64,000 nucleotides of DNA, from contig CP075895.1 of NCBI GenBank assembly GCA_018604165.1, positions 2,537,001-2,601,000 of the forward strand, written 5' to 3'. How positions within the stretch are numbered: the stretch's first letter is position 1; every line of letters starts with the position of its first letter. The notes below the pieces were generated by a model that did no database searches, was not told the DNA's origin, and saw only the letters and a program-made list of their open reading frames with translations. The stretch comes from Chitinophagaceae bacterium LGM1. Its GTDB lineage: Bacteria; Bacteroidota; Bacteroidia; Chitinophagales; Chitinophagaceae. Positions 27,370 through 36,613 of the stretch are shown piece by piece. The position numbers were made by a program, and so were the translations under genes.

Positions 27370-29394
27370 TTACCGTATCAGTGTTACGTTACCCGACTTC
27401 TTCAATCGTTTGCCGGAGTTGCAGAAGCCATCTACATTCCAAACATATACACCCATTGGTGCAACCTCACCGTTTACGCGACCATCCCATTCTTTGGTTG
27501 GGTCGGTTGTAGTAAATACTTCCTTACCCCAGCGGTCGTAGATGTTAAATGCTGCTAATTTTACAATTTGGCTGTTGGCAAGACCAAAACGACTTTGTGT
27601 ATTTTTACCTTCCGGCATAAAGGCGTTAGGCAGATTTACGTCATTACAACCAACGTTTACAACAACTGTATCTATTGCCTGACATCCAGCCTCGTCTGTT
27701 ACATACAGGTAATATGTATAGTCGAACGGAGGATAAACGGTAGGGTTTGTAATACCATCGTTGCTAATGTACCTTGACGGTACCCACTTATACCAATATT
27801 TAGTGCCTAAGCTGGTGAATGGCCCACCTAACAGTGTACTTGCACCATCTGCTAATGTGCGGTCAGGACCTGCATCTGCCTGTACTTTATTCACTGTTAC
27901 TTTTATAGCCGTATCTACTGTACAACCCGACAGGTATGGCATATATATCCTATACACCGTGCTGTAGTCAGGCCATACCCTTACTTCATCTTTAGTAGTA
28001 CTGGTAATGTTATAATCAGGACTCCACGTTTTGTTAATGGCATTAACAGATATGATTTTCAAATTAATAGTATCGCCCTGACAGATGGTAGTATCATTGC
28101 TCATTGTTATTGGGGGCGTTGGCAATACATATATCAGCTTACACTGCACATCCATCGTAGGCAAGCCTTCATTAATCATGTAATAGATATTGTATATACC
28201 CGCAGTATCGTATTTGTATGGTGGTGGAGTAGACGTTGTAGAAGACTGAATGCTGGCATTGCTACATTGTTGGAATACAATTTTTACCAACAGGCTATCT
28301 GTTTCATTGGTAGAAAGCATGAAAATATTATCCTTGTCGCGGATGGCACGTGAAAGACCGGTAGGCGCCAGCATACCACCCAAAATACCCAGGTTTACCG
28401 CATTGAAAGCTGTTGATGGCCCGGTAATATCTGTTGCATCAAGCCTTATAAACTCTCGCGTGGTTTTATTTGTAATAAATACGTGGAAGCTATCGCAATC
28501 GCGTATCAATGTTATACCTGTTGGGTTTCTTAACTCATTTCCGAAATCGCCCAATACATCACTTGTAATGGTTGGATTTGCTAATGATGAGCCCATACGC
28601 AAACGTGTAAGATCGTTATTTACTTCATTGGTAACGAAGAAATACCACAATCCGTTGTGCTTTAGTACTGTATAGTCGTTAGGAGCACCTATACCAGTTA
28701 CTACACCCAAATCGGTAAGTGTTGGCGTAAGCGATAGCAACGTATCAAACTCCATTTTTACAAGGCTGTTGGTATTACGGTTCAATGTGTAACCATACCA
28801 CATATTTGCTTCTTTGAAAACATAAAGACCAACAGGGTTATCCAAAGCATTATTCAGATTGCCGAAATTGACAATGTTGGGTGTATTAGCGAGGGTTCTA
28901 CCGAAATCCATACGTGCCAATGTAGAGTTACCACCATTAGTACCACCCACTACAAAAATATGCCAGTTGCCTTTAACGGTATCTTTTACGATGTGTAACG
29001 AATTGGATGACAACGGGAACACATTATCCATGCTACCATAGTTGGTTACTTTCGGCGTATTATTAAGATTGTTACCGAATTCTAACCTTAGAAAAGAATT
29101 TGCAACACCCCTATTCAACACAAATGCATAGTAATTATCGCCATCTTTCTCTACTTCAATAGCAGAAGCACCGTCTAAACCAAGCTGGTTGCCCAAATTG
29201 CTACCTACGGGATTGTTGAAAACATAACCCGAACAGAAGCCCCACCAATGCGTTGCGGCATTCGGGACATTACTTTTCAGTTGTACGGTTTGGCGCATAC
29301 ATACGGTGTCGGGTGCAGTAAACAGCGCCTGAGCTCTCAATACATCAATCTGCGACACCATAAAAAGCGCGGCAAGCAGTAGGTATTTTCTCAT
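27370..29394 (-). CDS. T9SS type-B secreted protein with propeller-like repeats (gliding-motility-type C-terminus)
   Basis: A 674-residue secreted protein. The signal peptide (MRKYLLLAALFMVSQIDVLRAQ) is followed by an N-terminal region of about 380 residues built of repeats of roughly 55-60 residues (cores such as LARMDFGRTLANTPNIVNFG, LVKMEFDTLLSLTPTLTDLG, LTRLRMGSSLANPTITSDVLG), probably a beta-propeller. Two Ig/PKD-like domains follow (about 400-580). The C-terminus, LPNAFMPEGKN to NIYDRWGKEVF and GNVTLIR, is the CHU_C type-B sorting domain (gliding-motility-associated C-terminal domain). It is likely surface-attached or released and used in adhesion; its partner is unknown. Confidence 0.9.
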   Translation of the reverse strand: MRKYLLLAALFMVSQIDVLRAQALFTAPDTVCMRQTVQLKSNVPNAATHWWGFCSGYVFNNPVGSNLGNQLGLDGASAIEVEKDGDNYYAFVLNRGVANSFLRLEFGNNLNNTPKVTNYGSMDNVFPLSSNSLHIVKDTVKGNWHIFVVGGTNGGNSTLARMDFGRTLANTPNIVNFGNLNNALDNPVGLYVFKEANMWYGYTLNRNTNSLVKMEFDTLLSLTPTLTDLGVVTGIGAPNDYTVLKHNGLWYFFVTNEVNNDLTRLRMGSSLANPTITSDVLGDFGNELRNPTGITLIRDCDSFHVFITNKTTREFIRLDATDITGPSTAFNAVNLGILGGMLAPTGLSRAIRDKDNIFMLSTNETDSLLVKIVFQQCSNASIQSSTTSTPPPYKYDTAGIYNIYYMINEGLPTMDVQCKLIYVLPTPPITMSNDTTICQGDTINLKIISVNAINKTWSPDYNITSTTKDEVRVWPDYSTVYRIYMPYLSGCTVDTAIKVTVNKVQADAGPDRTLADGASTLLGGPFTSLGTKYWYKWVPSRYISNDGITNPTVYPPFDYTYYLYVTDEAGCQAIDTVVVNVGCNDVNLPNAFMPEGKNTQSRFGLANSQIVKLAAFNIYDRWGKEVFTTTDPTKEWDGRVNGEVAPMGVYVWNVDGFCNSGKRLKKSGNVTLIR

Positions 29395-29496
29395 AATATC
29401 GAAAAGAATTTCACTTTCTAATGGGCTAATATAACAAATCGGGCAAAACTTTTATAGCAATACTGTATTTTTATTTCTTTAAACCAACACAATCGT

Positions 29497-31674
29497 ATGC
29501 TCAAACAGTGCCTTTTTTCTCCCATATCTATTAAGACCGCCTTTACTGCGGCCTTGGTTGGCTTGCTTTTTACTGCCAATGCCAAAGAAGGTATGTGGCT
29601 GCCCCCCACCCTGAAAAACAGGGAAAATGACATGAAGAAAATGGGGTTGCAAATACCTGTTTCTCAATTGTATAATGAAGACGGTACCGGGCTGAATAAT
29701 GCAGTTGTATTGTTTGGCAAGGGATGCACCGGAGAAGTCATCTCTTCTCGTGGTTTAGTGCTTACCAATCATCACTGCGGATATGGTACGGTACAGGGCC
29801 TGAGCAGCAAGCAAAATGACTATTTTGCCGATGGCTTCTGGGCGAAAAAAGATGAGGAAGAAATACCCTGCCCGGGCCTTACGGTTACGTTTGTCAGGAA
29901 GATGGAAAATGTTACCGATAAAATTATTACCGGACTAGCAGACACCATGAACGAAGCTGCCCGCCAACAGATAGTAGATGTGCGCATTAAAAATCTGGAA
30001 AAGGGATTCAAAACCGCTACGGGTATGGATGCTATGATAAAGCCTTACTTCAACGGCAACCAATATTGGGTAATACTAACCGAAACGTTTAACGACATTA
30101 GATTAGTAGGCTTTCCGCCCAACGGCATAGGCTCTTTTGGTGGCGACACAGACAACTGGATGTGGCCAAGGCACACGGGCGATTTTAGTATGTTTCGCAT
30201 ATATGCTGGCAAGGGCAATAAACCCGCCGCTTATGCAAAAGACAACAAGCCCTACCAGACCAAACAGTTTTTAACCATCAATGCATCTGGCTACAAAGAA
30301 GGTGATTTTACCATGGTGTATGGCTTCCCCGGCACTACGATGGAATATATCAGTTCTTATCAACTAAGCCAGGTGTATTCGATACTGGACCCCATACGCA
30401 TTGAGGCACGCACCCTGCGACTGAATGCATGGACAAAAAATATGCAGGCATCGCGCGATGTGTTTTTGAAATACACATCGAAACGCGCAGGCATAGCCAA
30501 CGGATGGAAAAAATGGCAAGGCGAAGTACGCGGATTGCGCATCAATAATGTGGTTGGCAAAAAGCAGGATTATGAAAATTACTATCAAGGGCTAGCAGTT
30601 CAAGACCAGCGCTTACTTTTTGCAGATGACGTACTGGCAAACATGGCTGCCAAAGCCACTGCGGTAAACGACGCGCTGAAAGCGGAAGAATATATAAAAG
30701 AAGCTGTTTTTGGTGTAGAATTGTTGCAAAACGCCGCCGCACTGGATAAGATGCTGCAAGTACTGCGCAACCATAATATTGCCAACAAAAATGACAGCCT
30801 TGTGAAACTGGCAAAAAGCCTGGATGGAGTGTACAAAAACTACGATGCAGCTACTGACAAAGAAGTATTTGCTGCCCTGATGCCGTTGTTTGTACAAAAA
30901 AATGCAGGCTACGTACCTGCAGCATTTACCAACCAACTAAAAGGGCAAGGGAATGATTACAATGCTTGGGCAAATTATGTATTCAGCTCTGTAGTTGCAG
31001 ACCAAAATGCATTGAAAAAATTTGCAGAAACCGCAACGGCTGCAGACAGCAACCGCATCATCGGCGACCCTGCATGGCTCTTGTATAATGGCATTACGAA
31101 GGTGAGGCAACAACAAATTTCACCATTCATTTCACGATATTATAATGATATGGCCTACCTGAACAGGCTGTATATGAATGCACAAATGAATCTGGACAAA
31201 CAAAAGAGCTTCTACCCCGATGCCAACCTGACACTACGCCTAACTTATGGTAAAGTGGCAGGCATAGACCCCGACGGGGCGGCAGGTTATTCCTTCCAGA
31301 CTAATCTGGCAGAAGCTGTAAAAAAACATAACCCTGACGTAGAAGAATTCAATATGCCAGCCAAACTAAAAGCTTTGCATCAGGAACGTGATTTAGGGCG
31401 TTGGTCTGTTGGCGGGTCTGTGCCCATTGCATTCATAGCCAACAACCATACATCCGGTGGCAATTCGGGCAGCCCGGTACTGAATGCTAAAGGAGAATTG
31501 ATAGGCACCAACTTCGACCGTATATGGGAAGGTACTATGAGCGACCTTTATTTTGATGAAAAACTATGCCGCAACATCTCGCTCGACATACGTTATACAT
31601 TGTTTATAGTAGAAAAATTTGGCGGGGCAGGCAGGTTGTTGAAAGAAATGAACATCGTTAAGCCCTGCGATTAA
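29497..31674 (+). CDS. S46 family dipeptidyl peptidase, DPP11-like
   Basis: A 725-residue S46 serine exopeptidase that removes dipeptides from the N-terminus of oligopeptides in the periplasm. A signal peptide covers about residues 1-29. Chymotrypsin-like triad regions are present: TNHHCGYG (His 92/93), WPRHTGDFSMFR (Asp about 229) and GGNSGSPV (Ser 657). Residue +18 from the serine is Arg 675 in NFDRIWEG. The equivalent residue is Arg in DPP11 (prefers Asp/Glu) and Gly in DPP7 (hydrophobic), so acidic specificity is predicted. Length is normal for S46. The enzyme would feed amino-acid uptake from proteins. A strong terminator follows. Confidence 0.93.
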   Translation: MLKQCLFSPISIKTAFTAALVGLLFTANAKEGMWLPPTLKNRENDMKKMGLQIPVSQLYNEDGTGLNNAVVLFGKGCTGEVISSRGLVLTNHHCGYGTVQGLSSKQNDYFADGFWAKKDEEEIPCPGLTVTFVRKMENVTDKIITGLADTMNEAARQQIVDVRIKNLEKGFKTATGMDAMIKPYFNGNQYWVILTETFNDIRLVGFPPNGIGSFGGDTDNWMWPRHTGDFSMFRIYAGKGNKPAAYAKDNKPYQTKQFLTINASGYKEGDFTMVYGFPGTTMEYISSYQLSQVYSILDPIRIEARTLRLNAWTKNMQASRDVFLKYTSKRAGIANGWKKWQGEVRGLRINNVVGKKQDYENYYQGLAVQDQRLLFADDVLANMAAKATAVNDALKAEEYIKEAVFGVELLQNAAALDKMLQVLRNHNIANKNDSLVKLAKSLDGVYKNYDAATDKEVFAALMPLFVQKNAGYVPAAFTNQLKGQGNDYNAWANYVFSSVVADQNALKKFAETATAADSNRIIGDPAWLLYNGITKVRQQQISPFISRYYNDMAYLNRLYMNAQMNLDKQKSFYPDANLTLRLTYGKVAGIDPDGAAGYSFQTNLAEAVKKHNPDVEEFNMPAKLKALHQERDLGRWSVGGSVPIAFIANNHTSGGNSGSPVLNAKGELIGTNFDRIWEGTMSDLYFDEKLCRNISLDIRYTLFIVEKFGGAGRLLKEMNIVKPCD

Positions 31675-31698
31675 TTAATTGTCACTAAAGCGTTACAG

Positions 31699-31732
31699 AT
31701 GCAGTTTACCTGACAGGGTAAGCTGCATTTTT
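31699..31732 (+). terminator. Terminator of the S46 peptidase gene
   Basis: A 13-bp stem, ATGCAG with CTGCAT extended by TTTACC/GGGTAA pairs (including G-T), loop GACA, then TTTTTG on the plus strand. Confidence 0.85.
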
Positions 31733-31752
31733 GTTATCTTTACTGCTTGCAG

Positions 31753-32283
31753 ATGAAAAAGAGTTATAATAAATTTTTAGCAGTTGTGATGGCTGCTGTG
31801 AGTGTTACATACACTGCCTGTGCACAAACAAAAAAGGGCAGTGCACCTAAACAAGGTACTACGTATGCCAAGCTAATAGAGTGCAGTGAACAAACCACAC
31901 TGCCAGGCAGGCCAGAGATGGAACCTACTACAACAAAGCGCATACTGATAGTGTGGAAAAGCAACACGCCCCCCCATCAAATCTTTTGGCGGGGAGAAGA
32001 TGGGTGGACTGACTGTGTTGTAGCCAAAGCACGTAAAAACAATAACAGGCAACCCAAATACGAGTTTGGTGAAACATGGTATGACACACAAGAAATAGCT
32101 CCTGATAAAGTAAAAAAAGGCGATACGCTGGAACTGACGCTGATGTATGGTGGCAAAAATACCATACCTGCTGAAGTAATTGCTACCATGAAGAACAGGA
32201 TATTTTTTAAAACTGAAAAAAGCCAGTGGATGTTTTTAACCGTAAATACGTGTAAAAAACGCCCTGACATAGCTATGCAATAA
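31753..32283 (+). CDS. Small secreted protein of unknown function
   Basis: A 176-residue protein from the ATG at 31753; the frame can be opened 6 bp earlier with TTG. The signal (KKSYNKFLAVVMAAVSVTYTACAQ) ends in A-C-A-Q, which could be either a lipobox or an ordinary cleavage site. The mature part is rich in Lys and Trp (RILIVWKSNTPPHQIFWRGEDGW, QWMFLTVNTCKK) and looks like a single beta-sandwich domain. I recognise no family. The gene stops 4 bp before the sortilin-like T9SS gene and is likely cotranscribed. A TATCTTTA element (31735-31742) could drive both. Confidence 0.72.
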   Translation: MKKSYNKFLAVVMAAVSVTYTACAQTKKGSAPKQGTTYAKLIECSEQTTLPGRPEMEPTTTKRILIVWKSNTPPHQIFWRGEDGWTDCVVAKARKNNNRQPKYEFGETWYDTQEIAPDKVKKGDTLELTLMYGGKNTIPAEVIATMKNRIFFKTEKSQWMFLTVNTCKKRPDIAMQ

Positions 32284-32287
32284 AGTG

Positions 32288-34840
32288 ATGAAGAAATTAT
32301 TAGTTATATTATTGATAGGGACGGTTACTGCCGTTAATGCACAACCATGGGTAACAGATATCGGTACAAAACCTGTAAAGCTGAGTGATATTGACCAACG
32401 CATGAAAACATCACTAAGCAAAGTGAATGAAGAAAGTGAAGGTGAGGAGCATGAAAACTACCACTATAGCCGATGGAAGTGGTATTGGGAACATCATATG
32501 GACAAAGATGGCTACCTCGTATCGCCTATGTACCGGTTTAATGAATGGATAAAAACATACTATAAAAACAAGCAACACAAAACCACTGGCAACAGCCCTG
32601 CATGGACGTTTCAGGGGCCTTATAAATCGCCGGGCGGGTATAATGGTATCGGTAGGATTAATGTCGTAGCGTTCCATCCTACTGACACCAACACATTTTG
32701 GATAGGTAGTGCAGGCGGTGGCACTTGGAAGACAAGTAATGGTGGCCAATCTTGGACATCGCTTGGCGATCAATTTCCTGTGATGGGCGTGTCGGATATT
32801 GTTTTTAATCCACTAAACCCTAATACTGTGTACATGGCTACTGGTGATAAAGAAGCGAATGATACGTACAGCGTCGGGCTTTTGAAATCTACCAATGGCG
32901 GCGCTACTTGGGATACTACCGGACTGAAATGGGCCATAACTGATTTTATACAAATAGCAGGTATATTAATCAATCCGCTTGACACTAATATATTAACAGT
33001 AGCTACCACAAACGGTATTTATAAATCGAGTAACGGCGGTATCAGTTTTCAACAGACGCAAACAGGGCATTTTAAACAAATGCTGTACCACCCTGCTGAC
33101 ACTAATATACTATATGCTACCGGCTACACAACAGGGACACACCAGATTTTCCGCTCTGCAAATGGCGGTTATACATGGACACAGCAAACCACACTTGGCA
33201 GCAATGCACGCATAGCTATCGCAATAACGCCTGCTAATCCAACAGTTGTAAAAGCAGTTGTATCTAACACAGCTTTCGGATTGGATGGCATTTACAACTC
33301 GACTGATACTGGCAAAACCTTTACACGCATCTATACTACTACAGGCACATCCTGCAATGGAAACATTCTTGCAAGTGCACCATCGGGCAGTGCCTGCGGC
33401 GGACAGGGTTGGTATGACCTGACAATAGCCATCAGTCCGCTTGATGAAAAAAATGTAGTTGTTGGTGGTGTTAATACATGGTACTCTGCGGATAGCGGGA
33501 AGACATGGCAGATAGCCAACCAATGGCAAAGCACATTGCCAGGCATTAAAGTAGTGCATGCAGATAAACATTACCATGTGTATCACCCCATCAACAAGCA
33601 AGTATTATTTGAATGTAACGATGGTGGGATTTATAAAACAACAAACCCCGTCAGTTCTTTATGGACAGACCTAACAAACGGATTGGGCATTACACAGTTT
33701 TACAGAAACGCTGTAGCCGATATTGCACCCTTTGTTTTGGGGGGCTCTCAAGACAATGGCTCTAAAAAAATACAGGATACGACATTTAGTGAACTAACAG
33801 GCGGTGATGGTATGGACTGTCAGTTAGACCCGAATGACAAAAGTACGTTCTACACATCTATACAGTATGGAGAGCTAAGGCGCACCATAAACGGGGGGGC
33901 GAATTTTACAGATATTGCCAACAATATACCTGGCACACCTAAAGGCGACTGGATTACACCCTTCATACTGCACCCACTGAATAATTATATGATATTGGCT
34001 GCTTATGCCAAAGTATACCTGTCTGAAAACAGAGGCAATAGCTGGCGAGAGATTTCGCCCGGTTTCAGTGTAAATGCAAAGCGCATCGCCATGTCTCCTG
34101 ACAAGGAAGAAAATATATTTGTAGTGGCTGAAAATATGATACGCTACACAACCAACTTCGGGGTAAATTGGGCTATAGTTCCCAATAAACCCGATGGTGT
34201 TATTTCAGACATTGCAGTACATCCTAAAGACGGCAACAAGATATTTGTCACTTTCAGCGGGTATGGCAGCAACAAAGTTGCCAGCCATACACTGAACGGC
34301 ACATGGACTCTTATGAATGAGAATCTGCCAGACATACCACTTTATTGTATTGCTATTGATAGTGCAGACGGAACGTTGTATGTAGGTACAGATTTCGGGG
34401 TATACTACCGTAGTACCAGTATGAACCAATGGGAACCATATAATACAGGGCTTGCCAACGTAGAAGTAACAGACCTTGGCATCAATTATACTACCAACGA
34501 GATATGGGCATCTACCTACGGACGCGGTATGTGGAAGAGTGTGCGACACGGCTATCCTGTAGGCATTATGAATGCTATACCTTATGCTGCTGATGCAATG
34601 CGCATATACCCCAACCCGAACAGTGGCAAATACACTTTGCAGGTAAACAATGCTTTAGCAGGCAAAGCAGCTACGGTACAGTTAGTATCTGTAACAGGGC
34701 AATTAGTAATGCAGCAAAACGTGAAGATACCTGCCAGTGGCAAAGTACAGCTATCTGCTGATGTACCTGCGGGTACCTACATGGTGCAGTTGGTAGCTGG
34801 TAACATGGTGCAAGCAAAATGCAAGATGATAAAATACTAA
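32288..34840 (+). CDS. Sortilin-like Asp-box beta-propeller with T9SS tail (paralogue A)
   Basis: An 850-residue secreted protein from the ATG at 32288 (a GTG lies one codon earlier). The signal ends NAQP. A helical N-terminal part rich in charged and aromatic residues comes next, then from about residue 100 a long propeller with repeated Asp-box/BNR motifs (S-x-N-G-G-x-T/S-W), such as TSNGGQSW, STNGGATW, SANGGYTW, STDTGKTF, SADSGKTW and SENRGNSW, as in VPS10/sortilin-type and sialidase-like propellers. The C-terminal 85 residues (MRIYPNPNSGKYTLQV ... KCKMIKY) are a type-A sorting domain. The Asp-box lacks sialidase catalytic residues that I can identify, so binding is more likely than catalysis. 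A close paralogue is at 55348. Confidence 0.9.
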   Translation: MKKLLVILLIGTVTAVNAQPWVTDIGTKPVKLSDIDQRMKTSLSKVNEESEGEEHENYHYSRWKWYWEHHMDKDGYLVSPMYRFNEWIKTYYKNKQHKTTGNSPAWTFQGPYKSPGGYNGIGRINVVAFHPTDTNTFWIGSAGGGTWKTSNGGQSWTSLGDQFPVMGVSDIVFNPLNPNTVYMATGDKEANDTYSVGLLKSTNGGATWDTTGLKWAITDFIQIAGILINPLDTNILTVATTNGIYKSSNGGISFQQTQTGHFKQMLYHPADTNILYATGYTTGTHQIFRSANGGYTWTQQTTLGSNARIAIAITPANPTVVKAVVSNTAFGLDGIYNSTDTGKTFTRIYTTTGTSCNGNILASAPSGSACGGQGWYDLTIAISPLDEKNVVVGGVNTWYSADSGKTWQIANQWQSTLPGIKVVHADKHYHVYHPINKQVLFECNDGGIYKTTNPVSSLWTDLTNGLGITQFYRNAVADIAPFVLGGSQDNGSKKIQDTTFSELTGGDGMDCQLDPNDKSTFYTSIQYGELRRTINGGANFTDIANNIPGTPKGDWITPFILHPLNNYMILAAYAKVYLSENRGNSWREISPGFSVNAKRIAMSPDKEENIFVVAENMIRYTTNFGVNWAIVPNKPDGVISDIAVHPKDGNKIFVTFSGYGSNKVASHTLNGTWTLMNENLPDIPLYCIAIDSADGTLYVGTDFGVYYRSTSMNQWEPYNTGLANVEVTDLGINYTTNEIWASTYGRGMWKSVRHGYPVGIMNAIPYAADAMRIYPNPNSGKYTLQVNNALAGKAATVQLVSVTGQLVMQQNVKIPASGKVQLSADVPAGTYMVQLVAGNMVQAKCKMIKY

Positions 34841-34859
34841 TAGTAAAAGGCTGATATAG

Positions 34860-34890
34860 AAAGAGGGTTGAACCATGTTCAACCCTCTTT
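34860..34890. terminator. Bidirectional terminator between sortilin-like gene and recN
   Basis: A 14-bp stem AAAGAGGGTTGAAC / GTTCAACCCTCTTT with a 3-nt loop, followed by TTTGTTTTT on the plus strand; the minus-strand flank is also T-containing. Confidence 0.85.
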
Positions 34891-34895
34891 TGTTT

Positions 34896-36557
34896 TTATA
34901 TACTTACCAACTCTTTGGCGTTTGCTATGGCGGCATTGCTTGGGATGTCGCCACCTATCATACGGGCTATGGCATTGATGCGTTCTTCCTTATCCAGCAC
35001 CTTTAAACGGGTTTGTATCACACCGTTTTCGGCAGCTTCTTTATATACATAAAAATGAGTAGTGCCTTTGGCTGCAACCTGTGGCTGGTGGGTAATGCAT
35101 ATTACCTGATGGTGCATGGCTAATTGGTGCAGCAATATACCTACCTGCCGTGCTGCCTCGCCAGATATGCCTGTATCTACCTCATCAAAAATAAGCGTGG
35201 GTAAATCCATTGCAGATGCTGTAAGCGATTTGATGCAGAGCATAATACGGCTCATCTCACCACCCGATGCGGCTTTGCTGACAGGCAAGAATTTATTGCT
35301 CTTGTTGGCATCAAACAGAAAACTTATTTCATCAATACCAAATTTATCGGGCTGTGTTTTATTTGTTAGCGTTACCTGCATCCTTGCATTGGGCATACCT
35401 ACTAATGCAAGGCGTTTATTTACTTCTTCTGTAAATGAAGCGATGGATTTTGTTCGACGATTTGATAGTTCTTTCGCTGCATCCAGCAAAGTTTTTTCAA
35501 GATAGGTGAGTTCTTTTTCTAATGCCGTAATCTTCTCCGTAGCATCGGCTACAGATTGTAGTTCGCTTTGTAATTGTTGTTGTAGTGCGATCAATTCAGC
35601 GGTGGTTTGCAACGCGTGTTTCTTCAATAGCTTATAACCCACGTCTGCACGCTCTTGCAAGCGTTGCATTTTTGCATCATCAAGCTGTACAGTGCTTTCA
35701 AGCCTTTCCAGTTCGTCAGCCACATCTTTCATATCTATAAACGCGCTGTTGATGCGTTGCTGCACGGCATCTGCTTCGGGCAGCACATCTGTAATAGTTT
35801 GTAGTTGCTGTACTATTTTTTTCAGTTCATTGACAAGCGGCGCATCACTCTCTGCCAGCAGATAGCGCGATGATTGCAGGGTACTTACAATCTTTTCCGC
35901 ATGCTCTAATTGTTTCAGTTGTTGCGCTGCGTCTTCTATTTCGTTATCGGTAAAATTAGCTTCGTCCAGCTCGCTTAGTAAAAACTGTTTGTAGTCGGCA
36001 TCTTTCTGTTGTTGTGCCTGTTGCTTGTACAAAGCATCCAGTGCAGTTTTCGCTTGCCGATATTGATTGTATAACTGTGTGTACGTTTCCCGCTGTGTTT
36101 TGTTTTGCGCTATCGCATCTATCACATCATACTGAAAAGCGTCTTCCTGCAAGGCAAGATGCCCAAACTGCTGCTGCAAATCTACCAGTAAGCCCGTGAG
36201 CCTGCCTAAAACATCGAGCGTTACAGGTGTATCGTTGATGAATGCGCGCGACTTGCCCGCACTACTTATCTCTCTGCGGATGATGCACAAAGCCTCATCA
36301 TCTACATCTGCCGCCTGTAAAGCTGCTTTGAATGGTTTGTTATCAGCTACATCAAACGCTGCTTCTATCACACACTTATCTTCTTTATTAATGAGCACGG
36401 AAGTATCTGCACGCTCGCCAAGTATCAGCGACAACGCACCTAAGATGATGCTCTTACCCGCGCCTGTTTCGCCCGTAATGGTATTGAGTTGCCTGTCGGG
36501 CAACACTTCCAGCTTGTCTATAATCGCGTAATTCCTGATGGTGAGTTTCTGTAACAT
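34896..36557 (-). CDS. recN: DNA repair protein RecN
   Basis: RecN, an SMC-like ATPase acting in double-strand break repair. The start is the ATG at 36557 (MLQKLTIRNYAIIDKLEV), the normal RecN opening; the longer frame is discarded. About 553 residues: Walker A TGETGAGKSIILGALSLILG (about residues 29-48), a long coiled coil with many Gln/Ala-rich heptads (about 150-370), the signature region AASGGEMSRIMLCIKS and Walker B PTLIFDEVDTGISG. A TATTTTTG -7 element lies 10 bp upstream on the minus strand. In many Bacteroidota recN follows coaBC and porD; here it is about 12 kb away from them. Confidence 0.96.
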   Translation of the reverse strand: MLQKLTIRNYAIIDKLEVLPDRQLNTITGETGAGKSIILGALSLILGERADTSVLINKEDKCVIEAAFDVADNKPFKAALQAADVDDEALCIIRREISSAGKSRAFINDTPVTLDVLGRLTGLLVDLQQQFGHLALQEDAFQYDVIDAIAQNKTQRETYTQLYNQYRQAKTALDALYKQQAQQQKDADYKQFLLSELDEANFTDNEIEDAAQQLKQLEHAEKIVSTLQSSRYLLAESDAPLVNELKKIVQQLQTITDVLPEADAVQQRINSAFIDMKDVADELERLESTVQLDDAKMQRLQERADVGYKLLKKHALQTTAELIALQQQLQSELQSVADATEKITALEKELTYLEKTLLDAAKELSNRRTKSIASFTEEVNKRLALVGMPNARMQVTLTNKTQPDKFGIDEISFLFDANKSNKFLPVSKAASGGEMSRIMLCIKSLTASAMDLPTLIFDEVDTGISGEAARQVGILLHQLAMHHQVICITHQPQVAAKGTTHFYVYKEAAENGVIQTRLKVLDKEERINAIARMIGGDIPSNAAIANAKELVSI

Positions 36558-36567
36558 ACCGTTGCTG

Positions 36568-36609
36568 CAAAAATATATAACCCCCGTTGTTGGCTGTGCA
36601 TTATTTTTG
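36568..36609. promoter_or_regulatory. Divergent -7 promoter elements of recN and rlmI
   Basis: TATTTTTG on the minus strand at 36568-36575 precedes recN by 10 bp, and TATTTTTG on the plus strand at 36602-36609 precedes the methyltransferase ATG by 4 bp. Both match TAnnTTTG; neither has an obvious -33 TTG at the usual distance. Confidence 0.45.
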
Positions 36610-36613
36610 CACG

